Assembly: GCA_964017065.1 (NCBI GenBank)
Contig: OZ024783.1
Span: 8,569,367 to 8,633,366, forward strand
DNA from: Haliclona indistincta
Lineage: Eukaryota; Porifera; Demospongiae; Haplosclerida; Chalinidae
DNA: 64,000 nucleotides
Reading direction: 5' to 3'
A program made the position numbers and the translations under genes. Position 1 is the first letter of the stretch. Each line of letters opens with the position of its first letter. Below are positions 31,524-43,080 of this stretch, piece by piece. Below the pieces are notes generated by a model. That model saw only the letters and a list, made by a program, of their open reading frames with translations. It did no database searches and was not told the DNA's origin.

Positions 31524-32363
31524 ATGGGATCTTTGTTGACAATCCCATGTCCAGATTATGGACTCATCTTTCAAATAGAGGCAATTCTGCTATTGATTGT
31601 TTCAAACATAGCCATGTTCATCGGATTCGTACCATTGTTCAACTACTGTAGCTGGAGATGGTTCAATTGCTGGCCCAATCATCACCAGTGGCTTCAAGAC
31701 AAAGTCGATGCAGTCATAGAGCGCGTGTTTGATCAGGTCTTGAAGAAGAACGACCAAGATGAATATTTTGTACTAGACTATAAAGCTCCCACTAACTACA
31801 CAAACCTGTTGTTCCTTACTCTTGTTTTCGTCACTGTCAGCGCAATGGTGCAATTCTGGGACGAGTTCTTGTATGAAGAGTCATTTGACTGCATCACACA
31901 GATATACACTTGCTGTTACGGACAAATCCAAAACTCAACTCAATACTTAGACTGCTCTGACACAAGCTATTTGGAGGACAACAACATCACATCCGTTGTC
32001 TGTCATAGGTTTGTTTTCAGAATAGGCCAAGCTGCTGGATCAGCAATCGGTACAATAGCAACCAACGCTCTGGTCATACTCGTTATCACTTGGAGCCTTT
32101 TGAAACTTTCCGAGGGATACAAAGGCAAGGGATCTTGTCGCGGAGTCATTACAGTACTCATGCAAAGTGGTTCAGCTCTGATAACATTGTCAGTTACACT
32201 ACTAATGTGTATCTATAACGTTGTGTCGTATCCAGGCTCCTCACTCAAAAAGATACTGCAAATCTATCCAATAGGCATTTTAATATCAATCTACATCTTG
32301 ATTTTTCCATGGACAAAATTTGAAAAGATTGACAAAGTCACACACACTGATAACATTCCTTGA
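31524..32363 (+). CDS. F11: F-family five-TM membrane protein (MGSL subgroup), intact
   Basis: ATG 31524 (AAAATGG context), 279 residues, subgroup of F6 and F7. TM1 ~14-42; a cytosolic block with VDAVIERVFDQVLKKND and VLDYKAPTNYTNLL; TM2; a loop with CITQIYTCCY, YLDCSDTSY and NNITSVVCHRF. It thus combines the CC pair of F6/F7 with the NNIT site of the other copies. TM3, KLSEGYKGKG, TM4, then YPIGILISIYILIFPW as TM5 and a short tail. No lesion. Confidence 0.85.
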   Translation: MGSLLTIPCPDYGLIFQIEAILLLIVSNIAMFIGFVPLFNYCSWRWFNCWPNHHQWLQDKVDAVIERVFDQVLKKNDQDEYFVLDYKAPTNYTNLLFLTLVFVTVSAMVQFWDEFLYEESFDCITQIYTCCYGQIQNSTQYLDCSDTSYLEDNNITSVVCHRFVFRIGQAAGSAIGTIATNALVILVITWSLLKLSEGYKGKGSCRGVITVLMQSGSALITLSVTLLMCIYNVVSYPGSSLKKILQIYPIGILISIYILIFPWTKFEKIDKVTHTDNIP

Positions 32364-32443
32364 CATTCATAAACAGTGCGCCACATTTTATAGTAGTACA
32401 CTATATAAACATGTGATAAGCATACTCACGTGATTCCTATCAT

Positions 32444-32461
32444 GTTATCTACTATAGTACA
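32444..32461 (+). promoter_or_regulatory. Motif shared upstream of F12 and F13 (F12 copy)
   Basis: GTTATCTACTATAGTACA-type segment 87 bases before the F12 ATG. F13 has the same 18 bases 91 bases before its ATG (35241-35258). Both are preceded by CACGTGAT or ATGTGAT. The rest of the two upstream regions has diverged, so the conservation may mark a core promoter or simply the duplication. Confidence 0.4.
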
Positions 32462-32530
32462 TAATGTCAACAAGACGCTGCTGAGCTGATCTGGGCACTC
32501 GCCAGTGATCCCAGACTTACAACAGCAACA

Positions 32531-34714
32531 ATGGAATCAGTCTTCCCAGGCAGTGTCACTACATATTTCATTGGGAGCTGTCAAACATACAGATGCTACT
32601 TTTGGTCAAAGGAAGCTGTAGAGATCACTTTCTTCTGCTTGTTTGTGCTGCCAGGTATCTTTTGGCCGGTTGCTTCAGAATGCTGCTCTTGTTGGGCAAG
32701 ATGTGGCTGTATCAAGAAGAAGACAGAATCAAGATGTTGTTGGTGTGGTTGGACTGAACCAGTTGTACAGTTTGTGTTTGGTAGTGTCTTGAAGGAACAC
32801 ATTGATGGAGATGGAGAAAGAGGATATACTATATTAGGGAGGCACGGTAGTGACTCCCTATGTAGGGATGAACGAGAAAACAAGATGGCGGCTACATACA
32901 ATGTATTATCGTTCAAACGCTGATATTCCGCCTTGTGATGAATTTTAAACGTCCAAAATCACTTAGATCTGCTCTCTAGCGTTGCCCCATCTTACAGTAG
33001 CAAGGAGATAGCTCGGAATTGTTACTAAAGTGACAAACCTGGAAACGGTGAAAATCGAGTTTCGTCATCTTCGTCTTCTTCTTTCTTCTTCTTCTTTCTT
33101 CAGCGCGCCTAGCGCCTTTATGCGAGCAGTGCCGAGACCAAAACACCCACGAACAGTCGTGAAATTCTCCTGGCAGGTGCCTTTCGAACTTCGTTTTTAG
33201 CGAAACGGCGATATAAATTCTGCGACTTGTCGATCGTGATCCATTGTCCGCTAAGTGTTAGACGCCATTATTGTGATTGCGCAATACGCACGTGACCAAG
33301 CAGTTGTTAGCGCACGTGACCAAGCACTAGCTTGAGTATCGCTGCGCCGTATCTATCACAGAGAACATATAATTTATTTGTCTGGAGTCTTCGAAGAACG
33401 GTAAGCTCGTGTAGGATCACTATTCTGCGCTTGCCAGACTATTATAACCTGTCCTCCGTGTCTACAAACAAGTGTGGGCGGGGCTCGTGTGCACTGCATG
33501 TATGCGTAGGCGAGCTGATATGACAATCAATTTTTAGCTGTAATAATTATAAAGAAAAGGCATCAACAACAGTAAAAGTAAACTAATGGTGGAACAAAGA
33601 CGGCTCAGTACATGCATAATATTGAACTGCACTTCACTGAAAAGAAAAAAGGACACAAACAAGAAATTAAAAAGATTTCTATCGAAATCAAAAGGATGTA
33701 GTGATGAAGAAATCTACTACTGGTCCACAATGTAAACCAACAAGGAACAACCATGGAATGGTAACACGATTGACTTGCTAACAGACCATAGATCCCTACA
33801 TCAGTGGCTGTACATAAGATCGATATTTTTGTCACAAGCTGAATTCAATTCAATGCACGCCATGTGTCAGTCAACAGCAACTAGCTGAACTAGCTATAGT
33901 CAGCCACAGCAGCCACTGATGTAGGGATCTATGGTCTGTTAGCAAGTCAATCGTGTTACCATTCCATGGTTGTTCCTTGTTGGTTTACATTGTGGACCAG
34001 TAGTAGATTTCTTCATCACTACATCCTTTTGATTTCGATAGAAATCTTTTTAATTTCTTGTTCAACTATAAAGCCCCTGATTGTTACAAGGCATTTCTGT
34101 TCTCTAATGTGTTACAACTGATTGGTATAGCATTGATGCAATTCTGGGACATCTTCCTACTAGACGAGTCTCGTATTTGCACCACTGATCCAAACCTGGC
34201 TTGCTTTCCCTCTAATCCTATGCTGTCTACTCCACGCTTGGACTGCTCTGACACAACCTTTATAGAGAAAAACAACATCACATCCTTCAGCTGCTACCGG
34301 TTTGTATTCAAACTAGGTCCAGCCACAGGGTCTGCAGTTGGTATAGTGACAACCACTGCATTCATCATAAAGTACATGGTTCCATTGATTCTCCTCAAGA
34401 TTTCCAAAGGTACAAATGGGTCGAAGTGTCAAAAATGCTCAACTATAGCTATGCAAGTCGTTTTAGCCCTACTAGCAGCACTGTTGACCAGTCTTATGGT
34501 ATATTTGCGTTACGCAATATCATACTCTCCACTGGAACTGCTCAATGCAATCAGATACCTACCAATAGGTTATGTAATAGCAAGCAACATCATCTTTGTT
34601 CCTTGGTTTAAATTCAAACAGATTGAAGCTGAGACTGAAGACGAAGATGAGTATCGAGTGACACCAATAAACTACCCACGTGTCAAATATCAAAAACTAA
34701 AAAGTATTGACTGA
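32531..34714 (+). pseudogene. F12: F-family gene (MESVFPGS subgroup) split by composite element copy B
   Basis: ATG 32531 begins MESVFPGSVTTYFIG, TM1, a Cys-rich cytosolic part (CGCIKKKTESRCCWCGW) and VQFVFGSVLKEHIDGDGERG, then YTI at 32833. There 1.23 kb of composite element intervenes. Coding resumes at 34061 with FNYKAPDCY, TM2, the loop (CTTDPNLACFPSNP, LDCSDTTF, NNITSFSCYRF), TM3-TM5 and an acidic tail ending at 34714. The adjacent twin F13 reads straight through the same point, giving a clean empty-site comparison. Without precise removal of the insert, by splicing or excision, no full protein can be made; no good splice sites lie at its ends. Confidence 0.88.
32834..34060 (+). mobile_element. 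Composite element copy B (1.23 kb), inserted in F12
   Basis: It begins TTAGGGAGG with hairpin stem GGGAGGCAC/GTGACTCCC (one mismatch), loop GGTA, then TATGTAGGGATGAACG. The body has the same order as copy A. The long inverted-repeat module starts at ~33660 and ends TTTTTAATTTCTTG. Against F13 (ACTATATTCAAC) the flanks are ACTATA and TTCAAC. This means either no target duplication with insertion between A and T, or at most TT. Confidence 0.92.
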
Positions 34715-35331
34715 TAGACATTTACTGACCAGCACAATATCAATGTATCATCTGTAATATTCAACCACATACTGTATTATGAGAGAGGCACTATCGAGGA
34801 TTAACAGCATAAACAGAAGATTTTGATTGATGATTGCGCCATTGACAAATGCACCATGTGTAATCAAACTATGTTTGAGCAATGCATTATCAGTATCTGC
34901 ATTACTGATATGTCATGTATGTCATACAGAAATGCGCTTTTTCAAAAGCAATGGGGAAAGCTGCTTCATCACAGCTGCCACTAAAAACCAGACTCAGCAT
35001 TACGTGAAAGCTGAGTGTCGTGCATGCTTATGTAGATGTTCGAGATGCTTGAGTGTATAAGATATGCTGCACGCAGAATGCTGGTTCTTGTTCAACTACT
35101 GCAAGCTGCAACACATCTTCATCCCTGATATACTATGTGACTAAACACTTCTGCACACTAACGTAAACAGTTAAACTCATTTCCTAAGAGATGAGTAGAC
35201 ATTTGTATAAGCACGTGATAATCATTACTCATGTGATATGGTTATCTACTATAGTACAATGCATACTCAGAGCTGATAGACAGCGATCCTAGGCTCGTTA
35301 TAGTGCTACTTGTTCGTTCTCTGGCACAACA
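34715..35331. other. Intergenic F12-F13
   Basis: No gene seen. The last ~140 bp contain the promoter-like motif shared with F12. Confidence 0.45.
35241..35258 (+). promoter_or_regulatory. Motif shared upstream of F12 and F13 (F13 copy)
   Basis: GTTATCTACTATAGTACA, 91 bases before the F13 ATG; see the F12 copy. The core TACTATAGTA is palindromic. Confidence 0.4.
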
Positions 35332-36239
35332 ATGGAATCAGTCTTTCCAGGCAGTGTAACTACATATTTCATTGGAATCTGTCAAACATACAGATGCTAC
35401 TTTTGGTCAAAGGAAGCTGTAGAGATCACTTTCTTTTGCTTGTTTGTGTTGCCAGGTATCTTTTGGCCGATTGCCTCTTGTTGGACAAGTATCATGAACA
35501 ATGAAGCACTATGCTGTTGTGGGTGTGGTTGGACTGAACAAGTAGTACAGTTTGTGTTTGGTAGAGTCTTGAAGGAACACATTGATGAAGATGGACAGGG
35601 AGGGTATACTATATTCAACTATAAACCTCCTTGTTGGTATGAGGCATTTCTGTTCTCTAATGTGCTACAACTGATTGGGATTGGATTAATGCAATTTTGG
35701 GACAACTTCTTGTTAGAAGAATCTCGTATTTGCACCACTGATCCAAACCTGGCTTGCTTTCCCTCTAATCCTGACGTGTCTACTCCACGCTTGGACTGCT
35801 CCAACACAACCTTTATGACATCCTTCAGCTGCTATCGGTTTGTGTTCAAACTAGGTCCAGCCACTGGGTCTACAGTTGGTATAGTACCAACCACTGCTTT
35901 CATCATAAAGTACATTGTTCCATTGATTCTCCTCAAGATTTCCAAGGGAACAAGTGGCTCGAAGTGTCAACTATAGCTAAGCAACTCATTTTAGCACTTG
36001 TAGCAATACTTTTAACCAGTCTCACGATATACTTGCGCTATGCGATATCGTACTCACTTTTCAAACTGCTCAATGCTGTCAGATACCTACCAATAGGTTA
36101 TATCATAGCAAGCAACATTATCTTTGTTCCTTGGTACAAATTTGAAAGTGAAGAGAGCCGTCAAGGAGAGCCGTACAGAGAAATAACGTCATCAATAAAA
36201 ATTAATGCTTACGAACCAATACAACAGGACGATTATTAG
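35332..36239 (+). pseudogene. F13: tandem twin of F12, frameshifted by a 10-bp deletion
   Basis: ATG 35332; nearly identical to F12 at the start. Two deletions stand out against F12. A 15-bp in-frame loss in the external loop removes the NNIT glycosylation site (SNTTFMTSFSCYRF). A 10-bp loss at ~35969 occurs exactly between two TCAA words and causes a frameshift, so the first frame stops at 35976. The second frame continues TM4 and TM5 (SNIIFVPWYKFES) to TAG 36239. Upstream of the frameshift it is uninterrupted and provides the empty site for copy B. Confidence 0.87.
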
Positions 36240-37296
36240 TGATCATTCTTATAACTAGATAAATGCACTATGTGTGTAAAATGTTTATATAACAGTACGT
36301 TATAACAGTAAATGTTTATTTATATAGACACAACAGTACATTTATATAGTTTAAAATGATAAAAGTAGTGATAGAGAACACAAGCCTCAGAGACTTCCCC
36401 AAGATAGGACTTTATCATGTAGCATGATTTAACAATCTTATAAGCCTGCAAGGAAACTTAGAATATTGCACAATCCACATTGTGCTGCTTTCTTAGTACG
36501 CTAGCAAGATACTGCATCAATGAATATTGGTTCTCAAGCTAAGAGAAAAAAGGCATCAATAAGCACATATAAGGCTAATGTACGCTCTTCTTGAAGCACA
36601 CAGAATAGTGCTTCATTAAACACAGCCATAATAACCGGAAAGTGACGTAGGTAGTATTAAAAACGTCACCGATAAAATCAGTCTTTCATGGAATATTATG
36701 TTATCAAGATATTCGTGATTTGCAAGTACCGTACGTAAACTGGATTTTCCTCTCTTTGAGTCTCGTTCTCACCACTGAAATGATCACGAACAGACACAAT
36801 TCATTGAGTGATGGTTCGTTCATAAATTATATTTAACACAACAGAAATAATTATTTCATGCACTGCATGTACACACCAATACTAAAACTGTACAATGAGA
36901 AAATTATTGCAGAAGTTCCAGAAGCGCCAAATATTTGGAGGTGTGCTAAGAGCACATATTTTAAACGAGAACGTGTCTACAGCTCTGTTCTAAGATGTAC
37001 ATGACTTTACTGGCCGACTCGGGCTGTTGGCTGACTATGACGAAGAACTAAAGCACTTGCCGAAACTTGGAGGTTCAGTACACATTTAGGTGACAAGGTG
37101 ACTAAAAATAGGGGGCACCAAATTTTTTACAAAAAATACAGTACACATCACACGTTATGCACACAGTAGTACTGCACATAATGACATAATATATGTAGTA
37201 CAAGTGGTCTGTCGACTAAAAAGGCATCCACTGATAAGCTGAAATAACTACAATGTAGACAGTCTCACACATCACGTGTTCAAGCAGTGAAGCTAG
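36240..37296. other. Intergenic F13-F14 with one relic repeat
   Basis: No gene. 36895-37085 is a diverged inverted copy of 26060-26240. Confidence 0.5.
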
Positions 37297-37867
37297 ATGG
37301 ATATCACAGACTGTCAAACATACAGCTGCTACTCTAACCTACAGGAGAAGCCAGTAACGCTCTTGCTACTAATATTTGGAGTCACTGGTATAGCTCTTGC
37401 ACCATTCTTACTGTTCCATGGAAGACACACCAAATTCACCAAGTTAGCAAAATTCCATCGTCTCTTTACCAGATATGTGACTGAGCCAGCAATGGAACAC
37501 TTCTTCAGCAGTATCCTGAAACACCACATTGATGAAAATGGTGAAAAGGTGTATATAATACTGAATTATAAAGCCCCTCGTGTATACACAGTTCAGTTGT
37601 TCATGTACACGATTCAGCTAACAGGACTTGCATTAGCTCAGTTCTGGGATGACTTCCTACTCAAAGAATCTTACACATGTAGTCCAAATCCAAGCATTGC
37701 CTGTTTTTGAACACCTACACATCCTGTCATATACAACCAACGCTTGAACTGCTCTGACACAAACTATTTGAGAGAGAACAACATCACTTCCGTCATCTGC
37801 TACAGGTTTGTGCTCAACCTAGCCGCACCAGCAAGCTACCCGAAACATTGCAAAAGATACAAATAGT
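37297..37867 (+). pseudogene. F14: F-family copy with premature stop, cut off by a segmental duplication
   Basis: ATG 37297 (MDITDCQTYSCYS), TM1, MEHFFSSILKHHIDENGEKVYI, ILNYKAPRVYT, TM2, then CSPNPSIACF followed by TGA (37708-37710). The same frame continues with family sequence (QRLNCSDTNYL, NNITSVICYRFVLNL) until ~37826. From there the sequence is that of the duplicated segment also starting at 49794. TM3 to the C-terminus are missing. It is the last member of the array. Confidence 0.85.
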
Positions 37868-40800
37868 GTGTGATAAACGGCGCTTAGTTTGCTGCCTAGT
37901 GTGCAGTGGTGCCATGTTTTTTTACACCCGCCAACGCACCAGGTAAGTACGCAAATTTGATATCTCGTTAAATCAAAGAATTATTCATATCATAGTTTTA
38001 AATGTTTTTTACTACTCGTACTGTATATACACTACCACTATTACACATTAGGATCACTTGTGCATTACCAGTAAAATAAACTCAACAACAAGACTGAAGC
38101 TAAATTAAAGTCAAATGGCTAGAAAGATGGTGTCCAGAAAGAGCTACTCATAGCCATGATGTGTGTACACGATAAGAAGCAGCTCAAGCTCAAGTGTCAA
38201 ACAGTAGTGGTTCTCTTGCCAACAATACTGGAGAGACTGAATCACGACCATCATGAGATTGAAACTCCAGCACAAACCGATGTTCTCCTCTACTTGAGCC
38301 ATAGACTATTGATGGTGGGGATCCTGGAGGAGGTCTGTCCTCTTCATCGTCCTCATCTGCTGCTACCTGAGGCACTTCAATATACTCCGGTCTGTCTTTA
38401 AATCCAAGCTTTCTCTTAATCTTTTTAAAATCAAGGTTCCACCAGAGGTGTATTGCCATAGTGACAAGACAGACAACAAAGGACAGGCAAACAGAGACAA
38501 TGGTTGCTATTTGATAATGCTTGAACCTTAGATAAGCAGCAGCCAGACTAACAGTGCTCAGGAGAAGTATGTTGAGAAGATAGAATACTTCTAGTGTGCT
38601 CAGATAAATCTTCTTATACACACCTTTCGTGAAAGACCAAAATATGAAAATACCCACTACAACGGTAATGATGATGCAACTATTGATGGCAGCCAATTTT
38701 CCTGAAGTAAAGGAAAATGTCACAGTGAGAGTTAGTCGTACCATTAAAGTCACTCCTGTCCAGAATCGAAATTTATCTTTGTAAGGACCTCCATAAGCGT
38801 CTAAAAGTGGCTTGAACTTTGCCACGAGATTCCACCTGTGTAGTGGGATACACTTGTCACTGTATCTCTCCAGCAGAGGAGCACACAACACTAAAACAGG
38901 ATAAGCCAGTCCAACGACCAGGACACAACAGGAGATGGCTACCAGAATAAGGTGTTTAAAACTGCCATAATCAATGTTCCCATCTACACTCCACACTATC
39001 AGTATACTGTCATTGCATGGCAGCTGAAAAATGGAAAGAGCGTTAGTGACTGTGAGTAGGATTTTAGTGTAGGACATGAAAAACAGTGTAGCTAGTGCTG
39101 GGACAGCATGAGAGCCACACAACCTGCACAGCCACATAGAGTAGCGGCAGCCCACAATAATACCACCTATGAGAAGGTACAGGTAAGCAGGAAAGACAAA
39201 CTGTAGCCAAGTGTTCCAGTAGCCATCCAGTCCATCAAACAAACACACTTCAATACCCAGTTCAAGATTAAGCCATGAGATGAACTGGCTCACCACTGGA
39301 ATACTACCATTAGGGAAGAAGAAAGCTTCATTGAGCTTCACCATGTTAGCGTAGAACAGTAGTCCATTGATAGTTCCGACAGAGACACTCAAGTTGAGGA
39401 ACATCAACATAGCCACCAACACTATGCCAGTGAGGGCAAATACCGGCAACAAGAAAAGATACCAGTTAGAGCAAGTACCACAGCGATTGGATCCCAGCAT
39501 GATACTAAGGTGAGACTGGCATTGTCCACAGAGTATACCTGTTCTGTTGCCTATACATTGACGATCTGGTGCCATGATATCAAATGAGACATTGGATCGA
39601 TTGCAGTAATCAAAAGGACAATTAGTAGTACCAGTTATACACTGAGTGTTGCTGATGTAGCCAAACCAACTGTTGCCTGATCTAAGAAACTCGACGCTAG
39701 TGGTAGATAAATTGCATTGGACATTGCTAGCACTCAAGAACTGCTCGCAGTGACACTGTCCTGAAATCTTAGTAAAGCCAATTGGGCACTCCATGATGTC
39801 AACTCCAATAGACAAACCCCAGCCCGGTAGTCCACTATCAACTCTGATATCAACCAGTGCTGTTGCTGAGGAAGTGTTCTGCAGGAGAATGTGGAGCTGA
39901 AAACAGTTTTTATTGACGCTTTGACCAAAGGAACGAACAAGTGTTGCATGTTGAGTACTGACCTGCACAACACCAGGACTAGTACCGCCATAGTATCCTA
40001 CTGTAGCTATTGATGTGTTGATCTCTAGTCCTGGATATGATTGCATGTGATGCTGGGTCCTATCAGAGCAATCTGGTAAGCCACTATTGTTACAGAAGCA
40101 GACCATGATGGGGTCAGAGGACATGGAGGAGAGTCTGTCAGTGTTAGTGAAATGAAAGTGTTTACTGAGAGGAGTGTCAAAGTACCACGAGGTTTCATTG
40201 GGTTGTCCCACATGTGGTACATGAAAGTGTGGTAGATATAGTAAAGCATCACAACCCATGAGTACTGCACCATACACATCACTTCCTCCTTTTCTTGCTC
40301 TGTTGCCTGAGAAGTTTATTGTGCCATCATCATCAAATGTGATTGTGCAGTCCTTTTGATGATCCAATGAATATGTTGAAGACCGTACAAGAATTGCTCC
40401 ACCACGTTCATCAGCAGTGTTGTTGTACAGACACAGCTCGCCAAAAACTGCAATAATGGCTTGCAATGATAGTGTGATACCTGCTCCCTCTGTGTTTCTG
40501 TTATTCTGTATCACATTTCGACCTTTGAAGAAAGTGGTACTTGCGATTAGAGTGATTCCAGTCATATTGTTATTTGATATCACACTGTTTTCAAAAAAAG
40601 AATGGACCCTACAAAGAAATACGACAGAGCTACCTCCTGTGTTATTCGAGAAGATACAGTTTGTGATATCAGTGTCTGCTTCAAGCACAAACAAAATGAC
40701 TGACACATTAAGACTGCTCTCAAACTGGCAGTCATATATTTTTAAATAATTTTGATTGTCGCTCGTACTTTTCATGTAAAAGCCAGCTATATTTAAATTT

Positions 40801-42055
40801 TTAAATTTCATTCTAGTGTTCTTTAATGTAACAGTGGTGATCCCATCACTGATAATAGACACTCCATAGTCTGAATATGTCATGCCAGTATGAACAATAG
40901 TTGACCTCAGCAAGTTAAGAGTAAGTGAACCTGTACCAATAAACCTTATATCATTAATGGAATGACCATAATTATCAATGAAAGCTGTGTTGGTAATATT
41001 AACAAATAGCGTTGATTCAGTAACATCAAAATACATTCCACCACATACTGCAGCTGTATTTTGTGACAACACCAAATGCTCAAAAAACAGTTTAAACGAT
41101 CCAACATATGCATTGAACCTTATACCGCCTCCATTGCCATTGGTACGACACTTGGTTATATTCGAGTATGATAAGTCTAATTGGTGGTTTCCTTCAGAAC
41201 TGAATAGTGATATACCTATTGCGTTGCTACATACAGGTAAATACTTGCTATGTGTGTCTTGGCTGATATTCACTGCTGTTGAATTATAGAAAGAACAGTT
41301 TGTGATCACTATAGGATTTTTACAGCGATGAATACTTAGTCCACATCCCATCATGTGTTGTATTGAATTCTTGAGAAAGAGAACATTCGTGACCCAAAAA
41401 AGGAAAATACTCCATTCAGATAGTCTCTTCCATCTCTTCCACAGTTGACTACTGTAAGACTTTCAACCGTAATATTATGAGACCTATCAAAGATGAACGA
41501 TCCTCTTCCTCTGGTGCAGTTGATAATTACTGTAGACTGCATCACAGTCTCCTCAGTTCCTTTTATCGGCCACTGACCTTGTCCTTTCAGAGTCAGATTA
41601 TGCACATGGCTTAAATTTACATGCACCTCTCTATCATAGCTGTGATTTCCTTCCAAGAAGATGATGGTGGTGGTGTTAGAGGTGAAGTAGTGGCCAGGCT
41701 GGGAGATGTAGTAGGAGAGGTTGTGGCATATCTGGTGTGGAGGACATGACTGCTCATGACCAGCATCATCAGCTATGACATAGTAGACATCAGTGCTTGT
41801 AAAGGCAGAGACAGGTACAGTCAACAACAGCAGAAACACTAGTAGTGTTGCCATCAGCTGGTGATGCTGGTCAGTTAGTTATACAAGCAATGTTCTGAGT
41901 TTAAGGCTGAGAGTCAGGCTTTAGTTAATGTAGTAGAATGCGGCTACATTAAGTATGCTACTAAAACAACAAATCCATGCATTGATGGGTAACAGATGGC
42001 ACTGAAAGGAAGTTGTGTACAACTATGTAGTAGCCAAATGGAATGCTCTTAAAGG
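37828..42055. repeat. Segmental duplication, copy 1
   Basis: It starts with ACCAGCAAG and GATACAAATAGTGTGTGATA, covers the whole minus-strand beta-helix gene and its 5' flank, and matches 49794 to about 54090. The matching is very close over coding sequence and looser at the edges. Confidence 0.85.
38190..41854 (-). pseudogene. G1: giant beta-helix/multi-TM surface protein, one-base frameshift
   Basis: Minus-strand gene starting at ATG 41854: signal peptide MATLLVFLLLLTVPVSAF, then Asn-rich parallel beta-helix-type repeats (NITVESLTVVNC, ITNCSFYNSTAV and many like them). The reading frame breaks at ~41396-41401, where G1 has CCC followed by six A and G2 has CCC-AAGAAAA. The main frame then continues from 41354 (MMGCGLSIHRCKNP) for 1054 residues: more beta-helix, a Cys-rich region (GQCQSHLSIMLGSNRCGTCS), about eight TM segments, an acidic tail and stop at 38190. 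A one-base loss next to an A-run could also be a sequence error, so the copy may be functional. Confidence 0.85.
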
Positions 42056-42789
42056 GTAACTGAAGTGATTTCTTCATGTTCTATTTTATAGCATTTTTCA
42101 ATAGATACTAGTTCATAGATAAAACAATTTGCAAGCTAGCTCTCAAACAGTCCAAGAGTTACAGCAAGCTAAAAATGCATGCACTCCCCCTTAACTGGGC
42201 GTGTCAGTTAATGATGTAGATGGGGGTCTAGGAGTGGTTTACCAATGCAATTACACTGTGGTCAGTACCTTGTTGCAGCAATAAACAACAAACATACAAA
42301 GATGATACCAGGCTATTTCAGTAAGTGCTGGGGCAGACAAACTAAAAATATACTAGAAATAGCGCAGCAAGTATTTTGTACATTACTCAGCAAGTACATT
42401 ACTCACGGTCATTGTTTTAGTTCAGATGCTAGTGATGGTACATGTGTGTGTATACAACAGTTTGGTTGCTGTGATCTGGGATTGCTAGTGTTCTCTGCAT
42501 ACTATACCAAGATGTGCATTTTCTGTACATTGCTTCCATCAGAAAAAATACCAGATCATTTCAAAAATAAATAGCAATCACTTATCATAACTTCTGTTAA
42601 TGACCACACCCTTTTATCACCAGTGTCACTAACAATAATTGCTCTATCTTCTTAACCATTTTAGTAACCTACTTTCTAGCAACTGTTCTAAGGTAATATG
42701 ACCTTAAGTAATGTATTGGGATGTGTGCCGAAACCAATATTCACTGGAAATTTTTTTTTCAGAAATGCATTAACATTAATTTTCTTTTA
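42056..42789. other. Intergenic, no gene seen
   Basis: A 109-codon open frame at 42245-42574 has no recognisable feature. CxxC-like words occur but no domain. Confidence 0.4.
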
Positions 42790-43080
42790 ATAAGATTCTG
42801 TTGGTTTGAAAACAGTATAAGTACATGGTATTACCAACAAAAAGAGACAATTTAATAACTTGAGCAGTCACTAAATATAAACTTAGGCAGTATTTAAAAA
42901 TAATGTTCACAAAAAATAAGTTATGGGTTTTTGCAGGATTCCCCTCCTTTACACTTGCAGTATTTGCAACACTTGATTCCAGCTACCCTGCAGTGACATA
43001 TCCATTCTTGTGGGCACATTTACCACATGTACAAGGATCAGGAAGGTCTTCAGGCTTGGAGGTAACAATACCAGGAGCCA

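Noticed and set aside
33605..33835. Small hydrophobic ORF repeated in composite copies B, E and C
   Set aside because: The frame lies across the inverted-repeat module, diverges or breaks between copies and has no consistent start; conserved DNA, not a conserved protein.
38156..38401. Plus-strand 80-codon frames at 38156 and 50129 conserved between the two duplicates
   Set aside because: They are antisense shadows of the C-terminal coding end of the beta-helix gene; conservation follows from the duplication.
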